In this document: positions 1 to 6,957 of the stretch, one piece after another | How the letters are laid out: each line of letters begins with the position of its first letter | Position numbering within the stretch: position 1 is the first letter of the stretch | Source of the DNA: Rhodocyclaceae bacterium | GTDB lineage: Bacteria; Pseudomonadota; Gammaproteobacteria; Burkholderiales; Rhodocyclaceae | DNA length: 6,988 nt | Assembly: GCA_023253415.1 (NCBI GenBank) | Contig: JALRGK010000024.1 | Location: 1-6,988 of the forward strand | Direction of reading: 5' to 3' | Program-made: the position numbers and the translations under genes | The notes under the pieces: model-generated | Told to the model about the DNA's origin: nothing | The model's database searches: none | The model's input: only the letters and a program-made list of their open reading frames with translations

Positions 1-1
1 G

Positions 2-2713
2 GAGACGCTACGCGAAGCCTATTATTCGGCCAATGATGCCGTGCAGACCGCGCAGAGTGGTTTCTTCAGTATCAATGCCGAAGTGGCGACGATTGAGGCG
101 GATATCCGCCATCGTCAGGATACGCGTCGTAATCTGGAAGCACGTCTGATGCAATTAGCGGCTGACCGCGAAAGCTGGCAGCAGCGCCAGGTTCAGGCTG
201 AAGAAGATCTGGTGCGCTGGTCGGAGCTGCAGGAACACGCCGCTCTGCGCCTGGCTCAGACGCAGGAAATGCTGTCGCGCGCCCAGGAAGGACTGCCTGC
301 GTTTGAAGAGGCCGAACGCGAAGCGCAGGCGCAAGCCAGCCAATTCCGTGGCGAATTGTCGGGCTTGGAGCAACGGTTGCAGGTCGCGCAGGCCAATCGT
401 TCTAACGCCGAACGGAACCTGGCACGGGTCAATCAGCAGATTGAGCGCCTGGCTCGGGATGCGGGCGCATTAACCCCGCCTGACGCAGAGCAAATGCAAG
501 TATTGGCCGAGCAGCGTGAAGCTGCCGCCATGGCGGTTGCCGAACTGCAGGAACAGCAAGGCGTTGCAGAAGCGCGATTGGCCGGGGCTGAACAGACACT
601 GCAGGAAGCCAGCGAACAGCAACGTGCGCTGCAACAGGAATTTACCCAGACCCAGGCGCGTTACCAGGCATTGAAGCAGCTTCAGGAACGGGTGCAGGCC
701 AGTGGCTCGTTGCCCGAATGGTTACGGAAGGCTGGCTTGCAGGATCGCCCGGCACTCTGGCAGAAGATCCGTGTGACCAGTGGTTGGGAGCTGGCGGTAG
801 AGGCGGTGCTGCGGGAGCGTTTGAAGGCGGTTGCCTGTGGTCAGCAGGATTTGCCGGATCTGGATCGCTGGTTTGCCGAACCGCCGGCATTACGTTTGAC
901 CTTGTTGCTGCCGGAGAGCGCGGGTGTTGACACGGCAACAGGCTCGGATAGTCTGATGGCTCAGGTTGAATGCCTGGATCCACAGATCAAACCCGTCTTG
1001 GCTCGCTGGCTTTCGGGGGTGCGTATCGCCGCCGACCTGGTTACGGCCCGTGGTATGCAGCCGCAATTGGCCGCGAATGACATGATCGTCACTGCCGAAG
1101 GCGTCCTGCTGGATCGTTATAGCGTGACGTTCTTTGCGCCGGATGCCGCAGATCATGGTCTGCTTGAGCGTCAGCAGGAACTGGAAAGCACGCAAGCAAG
1201 GGTAGAGGACTTGGCTGGTCCGCTTGAAGAGGCTAATCATGCCGTAGAAGCAGCCCGTGAGGGGTTACGCGCCGCCCGGTTGGCATTGGATGGGTTGCGC
1301 CAACAGGGTCAGCAGGCCCAGGCCGAACAGAACCGCCATGCCCTGGATTATGAAAAGCTGGCTCAGGCTGTACGCCACTACGAAGAACGTGTGCGGTCAC
1401 TGGATGCCGGACGTGAGGAACACGTTGCAGAACAGCTGAACGAGCAGGCACGGCTCGAAGAGCAGAATGCGCTGTTACAAAATCTGGAATCGGCGGTTGC
1501 TGTTGCCCAGAGCTCGTTGACAGAGCGTCTATCCGTGCGAGAGGCCGCCAGCCGCGCGTTACGCGATGCCCGTGACAGCATGGTTAAGGTCGAGCGCGAC
1601 GTGCAGGAGGCCGAGTTCTCATGCCGTGAGTGTCAGACCCGTCTGGATGATCTGAAGAATCAGGCACGCCTGTCGGTGGATGAACTGCGGCGCATAGACG
1701 ACAGTACTGCTCAATCGAAGGCTGAACTGTCCGGTGCCGATGGTGACGAATTGCGCGAGAAGCTGGAAACGGCATTGATGCTGCGCGCTGAAAAAGAGCA
1801 GATCCTCGCTGAGATTCGCGATACGGCTGAAAGTAAGGCGGGTGAATTGCGCACCCTGGAAGAGAGCCGCTTGCGTATGGAGCAGCAGCTGGAACCGGTT
1901 CGTGCCCGTATCAACGACCATCAGCTCAAGCATCAGGCCGCTGAACTGGCTGCCGCACAGTATGAAGGCTTGCTGACTGAAGCTGGTTGTAGCCCGGAAC
2001 AGATTGAGGGGCTATTGGCCAATATCGGTGATGTGAAGCCAGGTCCGCTGCAGAGCGCCATTAGCCGGATTCAGCGCGAGATTGAAGCGATGGGTCCGGT
2101 GAATCTTGCTGCGCTGGTAGAACTTAATTCGGCACAAGAGCGTAAGACCTATCTGGATGCGCAATCCGAGGATTTGTTGCGTGCCATGGAGACGCTCGAA
2201 AACGCCATTCGCCGCATTGACCGGGAGACGCGGAGCCTGTTGCAGTCGACTTTCGATGCGGTGAATCAGCATTTTGGCACACTGTTCCCAAGCCTGTTTG
2301 GCGGCGGGGAGGCCCGATTGATCATGACCGGCGACGAGATTCTGGATGCCGGTGTACAGGTCATGGCGCAACCGCCGGGTAAAAAGAACTCGACGATTCA
2401 CCTGCTGTCTGGCGGTGAAAAGACGCTGACGGCCATTGCCCTTGTGTTCTCGCTGTTCCAGCTGAACCCGGCGCCGTTCTGTTTGCTCGACGAAGTCGAT
2501 GCACCGCTGGATGACGCCAATACGGTACGTTTCTGCGAAATGGTCAAGCGGATGTCAGATAAGACGCAGTTCTTGTTCATCAGCCACAACAAGATCGCCA
2601 TGGAAATGGGGAATCAACTGGTGGGTGTGACGATGCAGGAATTTGGTGTCTCGCGTATTGTCGAAGTGGATATGGAAGAAGCGCTGCAAATGCGCGAAAC
2701 AACGGTGGGTTGA
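2..2713 (+). CDS. smc: Chromosome segregation protein SMC, 5'-truncated by the window edge
   Basis: SMC is the ATPase of the SMC-ScpAB condensin, which organises and segregates the chromosome. The frame is open from base 2, so this is the C-terminal 903 residues. The N-terminal head with Walker A and the start of coiled coil 1 (roughly a quarter of a usual 1,150-1,200-residue protein) lie upstream. In order: a Q/E/A/L-rich coiled coil (to about 697); a globular hinge (about 698-1174) with SLPEWLRKAGL and GWELAVEAVLRERL; a second coiled coil (about 1175-2080); the GPVNLAAL motif near 2095; and the C-terminal head. The head carries the ABC signature LSGGEK (2405-2422), Walker B FCLLDEVD (2477-2500), a D-loop APLDDAN and the switch-histidine segment FLFISHNK. 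The hinge pattern is, from memory, the type seen in betaproteobacteria. The gene ends at TGA 2711-2713, two bases before zipA, so the two are probably cotranscribed and coupled. No frameshift or missing head motif is seen. Identity is firm. Confidence 0.96.
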   Translation, partial: ETLREAYYSANDAVQTAQSGFFSINAEVATIEADIRHRQDTRRNLEARLMQLAADRESWQQRQVQAEEDLVRWSELQEHAALRLAQTQEMLSRAQEGLPAFEEAEREAQAQASQFRGELSGLEQRLQVAQANRSNAERNLARVNQQIERLARDAGALTPPDAEQMQVLAEQREAAAMAVAELQEQQGVAEARLAGAEQTLQEASEQQRALQQEFTQTQARYQALKQLQERVQASGSLPEWLRKAGLQDRPALWQKIRVTSGWELAVEAVLRERLKAVACGQQDLPDLDRWFAEPPALRLTLLLPESAGVDTATGSDSLMAQVECLDPQIKPVLARWLSGVRIAADLVTARGMQPQLAANDMIVTAEGVLLDRYSVTFFAPDAADHGLLERQQELESTQARVEDLAGPLEEANHAVEAAREGLRAARLALDGLRQQGQQAQAEQNRHALDYEKLAQAVRHYEERVRSLDAGREEHVAEQLNEQARLEEQNALLQNLESAVAVAQSSLTERLSVREAASRALRDARDSMVKVERDVQEAEFSCRECQTRLDDLKNQARLSVDELRRIDDSTAQSKAELSGADGDELREKLETALMLRAEKEQILAEIRDTAESKAGELRTLEESRLRMEQQLEPVRARINDHQLKHQAAELAAAQYEGLLTEAGCSPEQIEGLLANIGDVKPGPLQSAISRIQREIEAMGPVNLAALVELNSAQERKTYLDAQSEDLLRAMETLENAIRRIDRETRSLLQSTFDAVNQHFGTLFPSLFGGGEARLIMTGDEILDAGVQVMAQPPGKKNSTIHLLSGGEKTLTAIALVFSLFQLNPAPFCLLDEVDAPLDDANTVRFCEMVKRMSDKTQFLFISHNKIAMEMGNQLVGVTMQEFGVSRIVEVDMEEALQMRETTVG

Positions 2714-2715
2714 TC

Positions 2716-3798
2716 ATGAACGAAATGCAACTGAGTCTGTTGGGTCTGGGGCTGGGCGCGATTGTGCTGGTCCTTATCTACAACCGCTGGCTGGAGCGTA
2801 AGCACCGTAAGTTGTACGGTCCGAAGCCGGAGGAAGCGGTTAAAGCGGATCCGGTTGATATCGGTACCGTAACCGAAAGCGCAGGTGACCGTCAGGAGCC
2901 GATGTGGGATCACGGTGCATCTTTTGTTGAAAACGAGCTAGCGCAATCTTCTGCGGACTCAGGGCTGTCTGAACCTCAAATGGATGCCGCACCGGTCGCT
3001 ATGCCGGAACCGGTTGCCGCATTGACGGAAGCAGAATCCTGGGTGGATGCCATTGCGACGTTGCGTTTTTACGAACCCCGTAGTGCTGGTTCAATCCGCG
3101 ACACACTGAACCAGATGGGCATGGCGCGTTTTGAGCGCGTCGAGTTCTACACGGCCGATGCCTGGCATCGTGCAGAGGCGCTGCCGGGTGACGCATTGGT
3201 CAGTAATCTGCGTTGCCGTTTACAGCTGGCCTCGCGCCGCGGGCCCGTGGCACCGGAAGCGATTCATGCCTGGATGCGTTCTCTGGAGAGTCTGGCTCAA
3301 ATGCTATCGGCCGGTTTGTCGGTAGAGTCCGAAGCAAAGCTGGTGGAGCGGGCAGCCAATCTGGATGCTTTCTGCGTCCGTGTGGATACGCTGATTAGTG
3401 TGAATCTCAAGCCGCGTGACGATGCGGCCGTTGCTTTTGCCCGGTTGTCTGGTGATGCCGAAGGTCTGGGACTGATCGGCGCCTATCCGGCCTATGCACG
3501 TGCTGCATCGGATGCATCGGTGGATTTTCAGGTTCAGGCCGATAACCAGGCAGGCCTAGTGACGCTGATTATGGATTTTCCACATGTGCTGCGGCCAGAG
3601 GCTGTTGTCACCGATATGTTTGATCTGGCCAAAACGCTAGCGGCGAATCTGGGCGCAGATATCGTCGATGATGCGGGGCGCCCGATGAGCGAAGAGGGGA
3701 TCGCGCTGTTGGTTAATCAGGTGGTGCGTCTCAATGCTGTTTTGCAGGCACAAGGGATTGAACCCGGATCGGCATTGGCCCGACGCCTGTTCTCCTGA
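2716..3798 (+). CDS. zipA: Cell division protein ZipA (membrane tether of FtsZ)
   Basis: ZipA is an inner-membrane protein that binds the FtsZ C-terminal tail and anchors the Z-ring. From ATG 2716 it is 360 residues, against 328 in E. coli. One transmembrane helix lies near the N-terminus (about 5-22, LSLLGLGLGAIVLVLIY), followed by a basic stretch NRWLERKHRK, giving the family's N-out topology. A short acidic linker (about 36-105) follows, without the long P/Q-rich region of E. coli. An additional folded-looking block spans about 108-220, and the FtsZ-binding domain about 225-355, with VTLIMDFPHV, GADIVDDAGRPM and the terminal LARRLFS. ATG 2716 is chosen over the in-frame TTG 2710 because MNEMQLS begins directly before the membrane helix; a weak GGTGGG (2704-2709) lies 6 bases upstream. 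The gene sits 2 bases after the smc stop and 9 before ligA, as in many betaproteobacteria. The family is divergent, so the call rests on domain layout, the C-terminal motifs and the neighbours. Confidence 0.9.
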   Translation: MNEMQLSLLGLGLGAIVLVLIYNRWLERKHRKLYGPKPEEAVKADPVDIGTVTESAGDRQEPMWDHGASFVENELAQSSADSGLSEPQMDAAPVAMPEPVAALTEAESWVDAIATLRFYEPRSAGSIRDTLNQMGMARFERVEFYTADAWHRAEALPGDALVSNLRCRLQLASRRGPVAPEAIHAWMRSLESLAQMLSAGLSVESEAKLVERAANLDAFCVRVDTLISVNLKPRDDAAVAFARLSGDAEGLGLIGAYPAYARAASDASVDFQVQADNQAGLVTLIMDFPHVLRPEAVVTDMFDLAKTLAANLGADIVDDAGRPMSEEGIALLVNQVVRLNAVLQAQGIEPGSALARRLFS

Positions 3799-3807
3799 CG
3801 GCGTACC

Positions 3808-5928
3808 GTGCAGGACGCGTTCGATTTCGGTCAGGGAGGCGCGGCTGAAGGCCGTGTTCAGGAAGGACGTGCTGCGCGGCGTTGTGCCGAATTGCGGACG
3901 CTGCTCAACCGCTATGCCCATGCTTATTATGTGTGTGATGCACCAGAAGTGCCGGATGCCGAATATGATCGGCTCTATCGGGAGCTGGAAGCACTTGAGG
4001 CGGCAGATCCGTCACTGATTGAAGCGGATTCCCCAACCCGTCGTGTTGGGGCGGCACCCCTCACGGCTTTTGCACCGGTGCGTCATGCGGTGCCCATGCT
4101 CAGCATTCGTACCGAAACGGATACAACCGCCGGGGGGGCTCAGGCCTTTGATGGCCGCGTACGCCGTGAACTTGGCTTGTCGGATGAGGCGGCTCCCGTG
4201 GAATATGCGGCCGAGTTGAAGTTTGATGGGCTTGCAATCAGTCTGCGTTATGAGCAGGGTATTCTGGTGCAGGCGGCCACTCGGGGCGATGGTGAGACGG
4301 GAGAGGATGTCACCGCGAATATCCGTACTATTGGACAGATTCCACTCCGTCTCCCTGATTGCCATGCCGATGTGCTGGAGGTGCGGGGTGAGGTCTATAT
4401 GCGCCGCGATGATTTTGAGGCCCTTAATGAACGCCAGCGTCTACTCATTGCAGCAGGTGCACGGAATGAGAAGACCTTTGTGAACCCGCGCAATGCCGCA
4501 GCTGGCGCCGTGCGTCAGTTGGATTCTGCGATCGCCGCAAAGCGGCCGCTGAGCTTTTATGCCTATGGCGTGGGTGAGGTGCGAGGTTGGACAGTGCCAT
4601 CCACGCATTGTGGGTTGCTGGATGCGTTAGCCGCACTCGGTTTGCCGGTGTGTGAACATCGGGTTGTTGCCTCGGGCGCGGCGGGTCTGGTCGCATTCCA
4701 TCAAAAGATTGCGATGGTGCGTGACGACCTCCCGTTTGATATTGATGGGGTGGTTTACAAGGTTAATGACCGTGCGTTGCAGGAACGGCTGGGGTACGTG
4801 ACACGTGAGCCGCGCTGGGCGGTAGCCCATAAGTACCCCGCTCAGGAACAGATGACCCAACTGCTGGATATAGATATCCAGGTGGGTCGCACGGGCAAAC
4901 TGACGCCCGTCGCCAAGCTGGCACCCGTATTCGTAGGTGGCACTACGGTCAGTAATGCGACCCTGCATAACGAGGATGAAGCGCGTCGCAAGGATGTCCG
5001 TGTGGGGGATACGGTCATTGTGCGTCGGGCAGGCGATGTGATTCCCGAAGTCGTTGGCGTCGTCCTGGATCTACGCCCGGCCAACGCGAGTCCGCAATTC
5101 GATCTGTATCGCCACCTGGATGGCAGGTGCCCGGTATGCGCCAGCCCCATTGCGCGCGAAGCCGGTGAGGCCGATTGGCGCTGTACGGGGGGGTTGACAT
5201 GCCCGGCGCAGCGTAAGCAGGCGCTGCTGCATTTCGCTGGCCGCCGAGCGATGGATATCGAAGGCTTGGGCGATAAACTCGTTGAGCAACTGGTTGATGC
5301 AGGCTTGCTGGCATCAGTTGCTGATATTTACGATACGGAACGGCTTAATCTCGCCACGCTAACCCCGTTGGAGCGTATGGGCGAGAAGAGCGCGCAGAAT
5401 CTGCTGGATGCGATTGAGAGAAGCAAAGCAACGTCGCTGCCGCGCTTCTTATACGCACTTGGTATAAGGCATGTGGGTGAGGCCACCGCGAAAGATCTGG
5501 CGCGCCATTTCGGCACCATTGAGCGCGTGATGTCGGCGTCTATCGAGGCCTTGCTGGAGGTGACGGATGTGGGTCCGATAGTGGCCGAAAGCCTGCGCCA
5601 CTTTTTTGACCAACCGCAGCATGTGGCTATCGTACAGCAGCTGCGTGCGGCGGGCGTGCATTGGCCGGATACCGAAGGTGTGGCTGCGGATTTGCCACGC
5701 CCATTGCTCGGTAAGACGGTCGTGCTGACGGGTACCCTACCGACGCTAAGTCGGGATGAGGCTAAAGCGCTGATTGAAGCGGCGGGCGGTAAGGTGTCCG
5801 GTTCGGTGTCGGCCAAAACACATTTCGTCGTGGCTGGCGAGGCTGCCGGTAGCAAACTGGATAATGCCCACCGTCTTGGCATTGAGGTGCTGGATGAACC
5901 GGCACTGTTGAAACGATTACAATCTTAA
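3808..5928 (+). CDS. ligA: NAD+-dependent DNA ligase LigA
   Basis: LigA seals nicks between Okazaki fragments and in repair, using NAD+ as AMP donor. The protein has 706 residues and all family domains. Domain Ia (about 25-80) has the NMN-binding HAYYVCDAPEVPDAEYDRL. The adenylation domain has catalytic Lys138 in AELKFDG, then TRGDGETGEDVTANIRT, EVRGEV, NPRNAAAGAVRQLD and FDIDGVVYKV. The OB-fold entry is QVGRTGKLTPVAKL and VSNATLHNEDE (358-391). The zinc finger has Cys441, Cys444, Cys459 and Cys465 (C-x2-C-x14-C-x5-C). Helix-hairpin-helix repeats span about 475-600 and a BRCT domain about 630-706 (GKTVVLTGTLPTLSRDEAK). The segment before the active site reads MLSIRTETDTTAGG instead of the MLSLxNAF type seen in E. 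coli. GTG 3808 is the only reasonable start: the zipA TGA lies in frame 9 bases upstream and the next candidate, TTG 3892, would cut into domain Ia. No clear Shine-Dalgarno is visible, which suggests coupling to zipA. Two G7 runs lie in the gene, but the frame is intact. Confidence 0.98.
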   Translation: MQDAFDFGQGGAAEGRVQEGRAARRCAELRTLLNRYAHAYYVCDAPEVPDAEYDRLYRELEALEAADPSLIEADSPTRRVGAAPLTAFAPVRHAVPMLSIRTETDTTAGGAQAFDGRVRRELGLSDEAAPVEYAAELKFDGLAISLRYEQGILVQAATRGDGETGEDVTANIRTIGQIPLRLPDCHADVLEVRGEVYMRRDDFEALNERQRLLIAAGARNEKTFVNPRNAAAGAVRQLDSAIAAKRPLSFYAYGVGEVRGWTVPSTHCGLLDALAALGLPVCEHRVVASGAAGLVAFHQKIAMVRDDLPFDIDGVVYKVNDRALQERLGYVTREPRWAVAHKYPAQEQMTQLLDIDIQVGRTGKLTPVAKLAPVFVGGTTVSNATLHNEDEARRKDVRVGDTVIVRRAGDVIPEVVGVVLDLRPANASPQFDLYRHLDGRCPVCASPIAREAGEADWRCTGGLTCPAQRKQALLHFAGRRAMDIEGLGDKLVEQLVDAGLLASVADIYDTERLNLATLTPLERMGEKSAQNLLDAIERSKATSLPRFLYALGIRHVGEATAKDLARHFGTIERVMSASIEALLEVTDVGPIVAESLRHFFDQPQHVAIVQQLRAAGVHWPDTEGVAADLPRPLLGKTVVLTGTLPTLSRDEAKALIEAAGGKVSGSVSAKTHFVVAGEAAGSKLDNAHRLGIEVLDEPALLKRLQS
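4132..4138 (+). repeat. G7 homopolymer inside ligA (first)
   Basis: Seven consecutive G bases arise from codons GCC GGG GGG GCT, encoding Ala-Gly-Gly-Ala in the variant segment ahead of the LigA active site. Such runs can slip in replication or be miscounted in sequencing. The reading frame through it is intact, with conserved LigA sequence on both sides. Confidence 0.9.
5187..5193 (+). repeat. G7 homopolymer inside ligA (second, zinc-finger region)
   Basis: Seven consecutive G bases arise from ACG GGG GGG TTG, encoding Thr-Gly-Gly-Leu between zinc-finger residues Cys459 and Cys465. The C-x5-C spacing is correct for the family, so the run length as given is consistent with a functional protein. 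Confidence 0.9.
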
Positions 5929-5931
5929 AAT
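5895..5931 (+). promoter_or_regulatory. Possible weak promoter for galU in the ligA tail
   Basis: A TACAAT hexamer (5918-5923) matches five of six bases of the sigma-70 -10 consensus. At 17-base spacing upstream stands TGAACC (5895-5900), which matches only three of six bases of the -35. A second -10-like hexamer, TAAAAT (5926-5931), overlaps the ligA stop but has no usable -35. The DNA from about 5911 to 5956 is distinctly A-rich compared with its surroundings. Transcription from here would give galU a short A-rich leader. This is a motif match only; galU could equally be read through from ligA. Confidence 0.25.
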
Positions 5932-5958
5932 AACGCAAAACAAGCAACACACGAACAT

Positions 5959-5962
5959 GGAG
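5959..5962 (+). promoter_or_regulatory. Ribosome binding site of galU
   Basis: GGAG stands 6 bases before ATG 5969. It decides between two in-frame ATGs. The upstream ATG at 5957 overlaps this GGAG and has no purine-rich SD before it, only CAACACACGAAC. The downstream ATG gives the usual GalU N-terminus MKKVRKAVFPVAG. Confidence 0.7.
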
Positions 5963-5968
5963 CCATCG

Positions 5969-6832
5969 ATGAAAAAAGTGCGCAAGGCGGTTTTTCCTGT
6001 AGCGGGTCTGGGTACCCGTTTTCTGCCAGCGACCAAGGCCAGCCCTAAGGAAATGCTCACGGTAGTTGATAAGCCACTCATTCAATATGCGGTGGAAGAG
6101 GCTGTTGCCGCGGGCATTACCGAAATGGTTTTTGTCACCGGCCGTAGCAAGCGTGCCATTGAGGACCATTTCGACAAGGCATACGAACTGGAAAGCGAAC
6201 TGGCCCAGAAGAATAAACTGGCCCTGCTGGAGGTGGTGCAGAATATTCTTCCCAAACATGTGAACTGTATCTATATCCGTCAGTCTGAACCCCTGGGTCT
6301 GGGGCATGCCGTGCTCTGCGCCAAACCGGTGATTGGTGACGAGCCTTTTGCCGTATTGTTGGCCGATGACCTGCTGGATGGAGAAACGCCGGTCATGAAG
6401 CAGATGGTTGATTGTTACGACTACTACCGGTGTTCGGTTCTGGGTGTGCAGGATGTGCCGCGGGCCGACACCAAGAGCTACGGCATCGTTGATGCACGTA
6501 CGGTGTCGGATCGACTGGAGCAAGTGAACGCGATTGTTGAGAAACCGGATCCAGCGTCAGCGCCTTCGACGCTGGCAGTGGTAGGGCGATACATCCTGTC
6601 GGGCCGCATTTTTCACCACCTGGAAAATATCAAGCCCGGTGCCGGGGGTGAGATTCAGCTGACCGATGGCATTGCCAGTCTCTTGGCAGAAGAGCAGGTG
6701 CTGGCCTACCGTTACGATGGCGTGCGCTATGACTGTGGTTCCAAGCTGGGTTACCTGAAGGCAACCGTAGCGCTGGGTCAGCGACACCCTGAAGTCGGAG
6801 CCGATTTTGCCCAGTATCTTGAATCGATTTGA
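5969..6832 (+). CDS. galU: UTP-glucose-1-phosphate uridylyltransferase (UDP-glucose pyrophosphorylase)
   Basis: GalU makes UDP-glucose and pyrophosphate from UTP and glucose-1-phosphate in the cytoplasm. UDP-glucose feeds LPS core, capsule, glycan and galactose metabolism. The 287 residues are close to the usual bacterial length (about 290-300). Visible motifs: the nucleotide-binding signature GLGTRFLPATKASPKEM (13-29); LLADDLLD with the metal-binding aspartates (131-137); SYGIVDA (170-176); VEKPDP (190-195); VGRYIL (205-210); GGEIQLTDGI (226-235); and CGSKLGYLKA (256-265). These define the GalU/GtaB type rather than glucose-1-phosphate thymidylyltransferase RmlA. The start at 5969 is chosen by the GGAG at 5959-5962 and the typical MKKVRKAVFPVAG beginning; ATG 5957 would add four residues. 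It lies 40 bases after ligA and may be part of the same transcript or use a weak promoter in the ligA tail. No intrinsic terminator follows its TGA. Nothing in the protein is unusual. Confidence 0.97.
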   Translation: MKKVRKAVFPVAGLGTRFLPATKASPKEMLTVVDKPLIQYAVEEAVAAGITEMVFVTGRSKRAIEDHFDKAYELESELAQKNKLALLEVVQNILPKHVNCIYIRQSEPLGLGHAVLCAKPVIGDEPFAVLLADDLLDGETPVMKQMVDCYDYYRCSVLGVQDVPRADTKSYGIVDARTVSDRLEQVNAIVEKPDPASAPSTLAVVGRYILSGRIFHHLENIKPGAGGEIQLTDGIASLLAEEQVLAYRYDGVRYDCGSKLGYLKATVALGQRHPEVGADFAQYLESI

Positions 6833-6872
6833 GCAGTAGTTGCTAACCGCGTATTCGATTTCTTAAAGCAGC

Positions 6873-6957
6873 GCAGTGCATCACGATCCCTCGGTGGCCG
6901 AGTGCCTGTTTGATCGCAAGACCATTGACCGGGTCTTGGACGCTCAGGCATCACTGC
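6873..6957 (+). other. Nested inverted repeats over the start of the last gene
   Basis: Four perfect complementary pairs nest in 85 bases. GCAGTG (6873-6878) pairs with CACTGC (6952-6957). Inside it, CTCGG (6890-6894) pairs with CCGAG (6898-6902) over a 3-base loop. TGCCTG (6903-6908) pairs with CAGGCA (6945-6950). Inside that, CAAGACC (6917-6923) pairs with GGTCTTG (6932-6938) over an 8-base loop. Together they could fold as a three-way junction whose outer stem contains the proposed GTG start codon. There is no U-run, so it is not an intrinsic terminator. The repeats are directly visible; any function is speculative because the region also appears to be coding. Confidence 0.35.

Noticed and set aside
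642..1240. Two open frames on the - strand opposite the SMC hinge
   Set aside because: Overlapping each other and antisense to the hinge, with Pro- and Arg-rich translations typical of shadows.
3734..4018. 94-codon + strand frame bridging the zipA end and ligA start
   Set aside because: Out of frame with two strong genes and without a recognisable product; ZipA and LigA sequences continue normally through it.
5113..5129. Perfect inverted repeat CACCTG/CAGGTG with a 5-base spacer in ligA
   Set aside because: It lies in conserved coding sequence just before the zinc finger, is short, and has no partner site; most likely chance.
5328..5882. 184-codon open frame on the - strand within ligA
   Set aside because: Ser/Ala/Arg-rich translation antisense to the HhH and BRCT regions; no family pattern.
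5957..5959. ATG 5957 as the galU start
   Set aside because: It overlaps the GGAG serving ATG 5969, has no SD of its own, and adds four residues not typical of GalU.
5762..6523. Long open frame on the - strand (253 codons) across the ligA end and most of galU
   Set aside because: It lies opposite two firmly identified genes. Its translation is His/Gln/Arg-rich with no recognisable domain, as expected of an antisense shadow.
6833..6957. Intrinsic terminator after galU
   Set aside because: Hairpins exist, but none is followed by a T-run on the + strand or, read in reverse, on the - strand.
6873..6957. tRNA or known structured RNA at the nested repeats
   Set aside because: No T-loop GTTCRA motif, wrong arm sizes, and no recognised riboswitch core. 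The same bases read as a plausible protein start.
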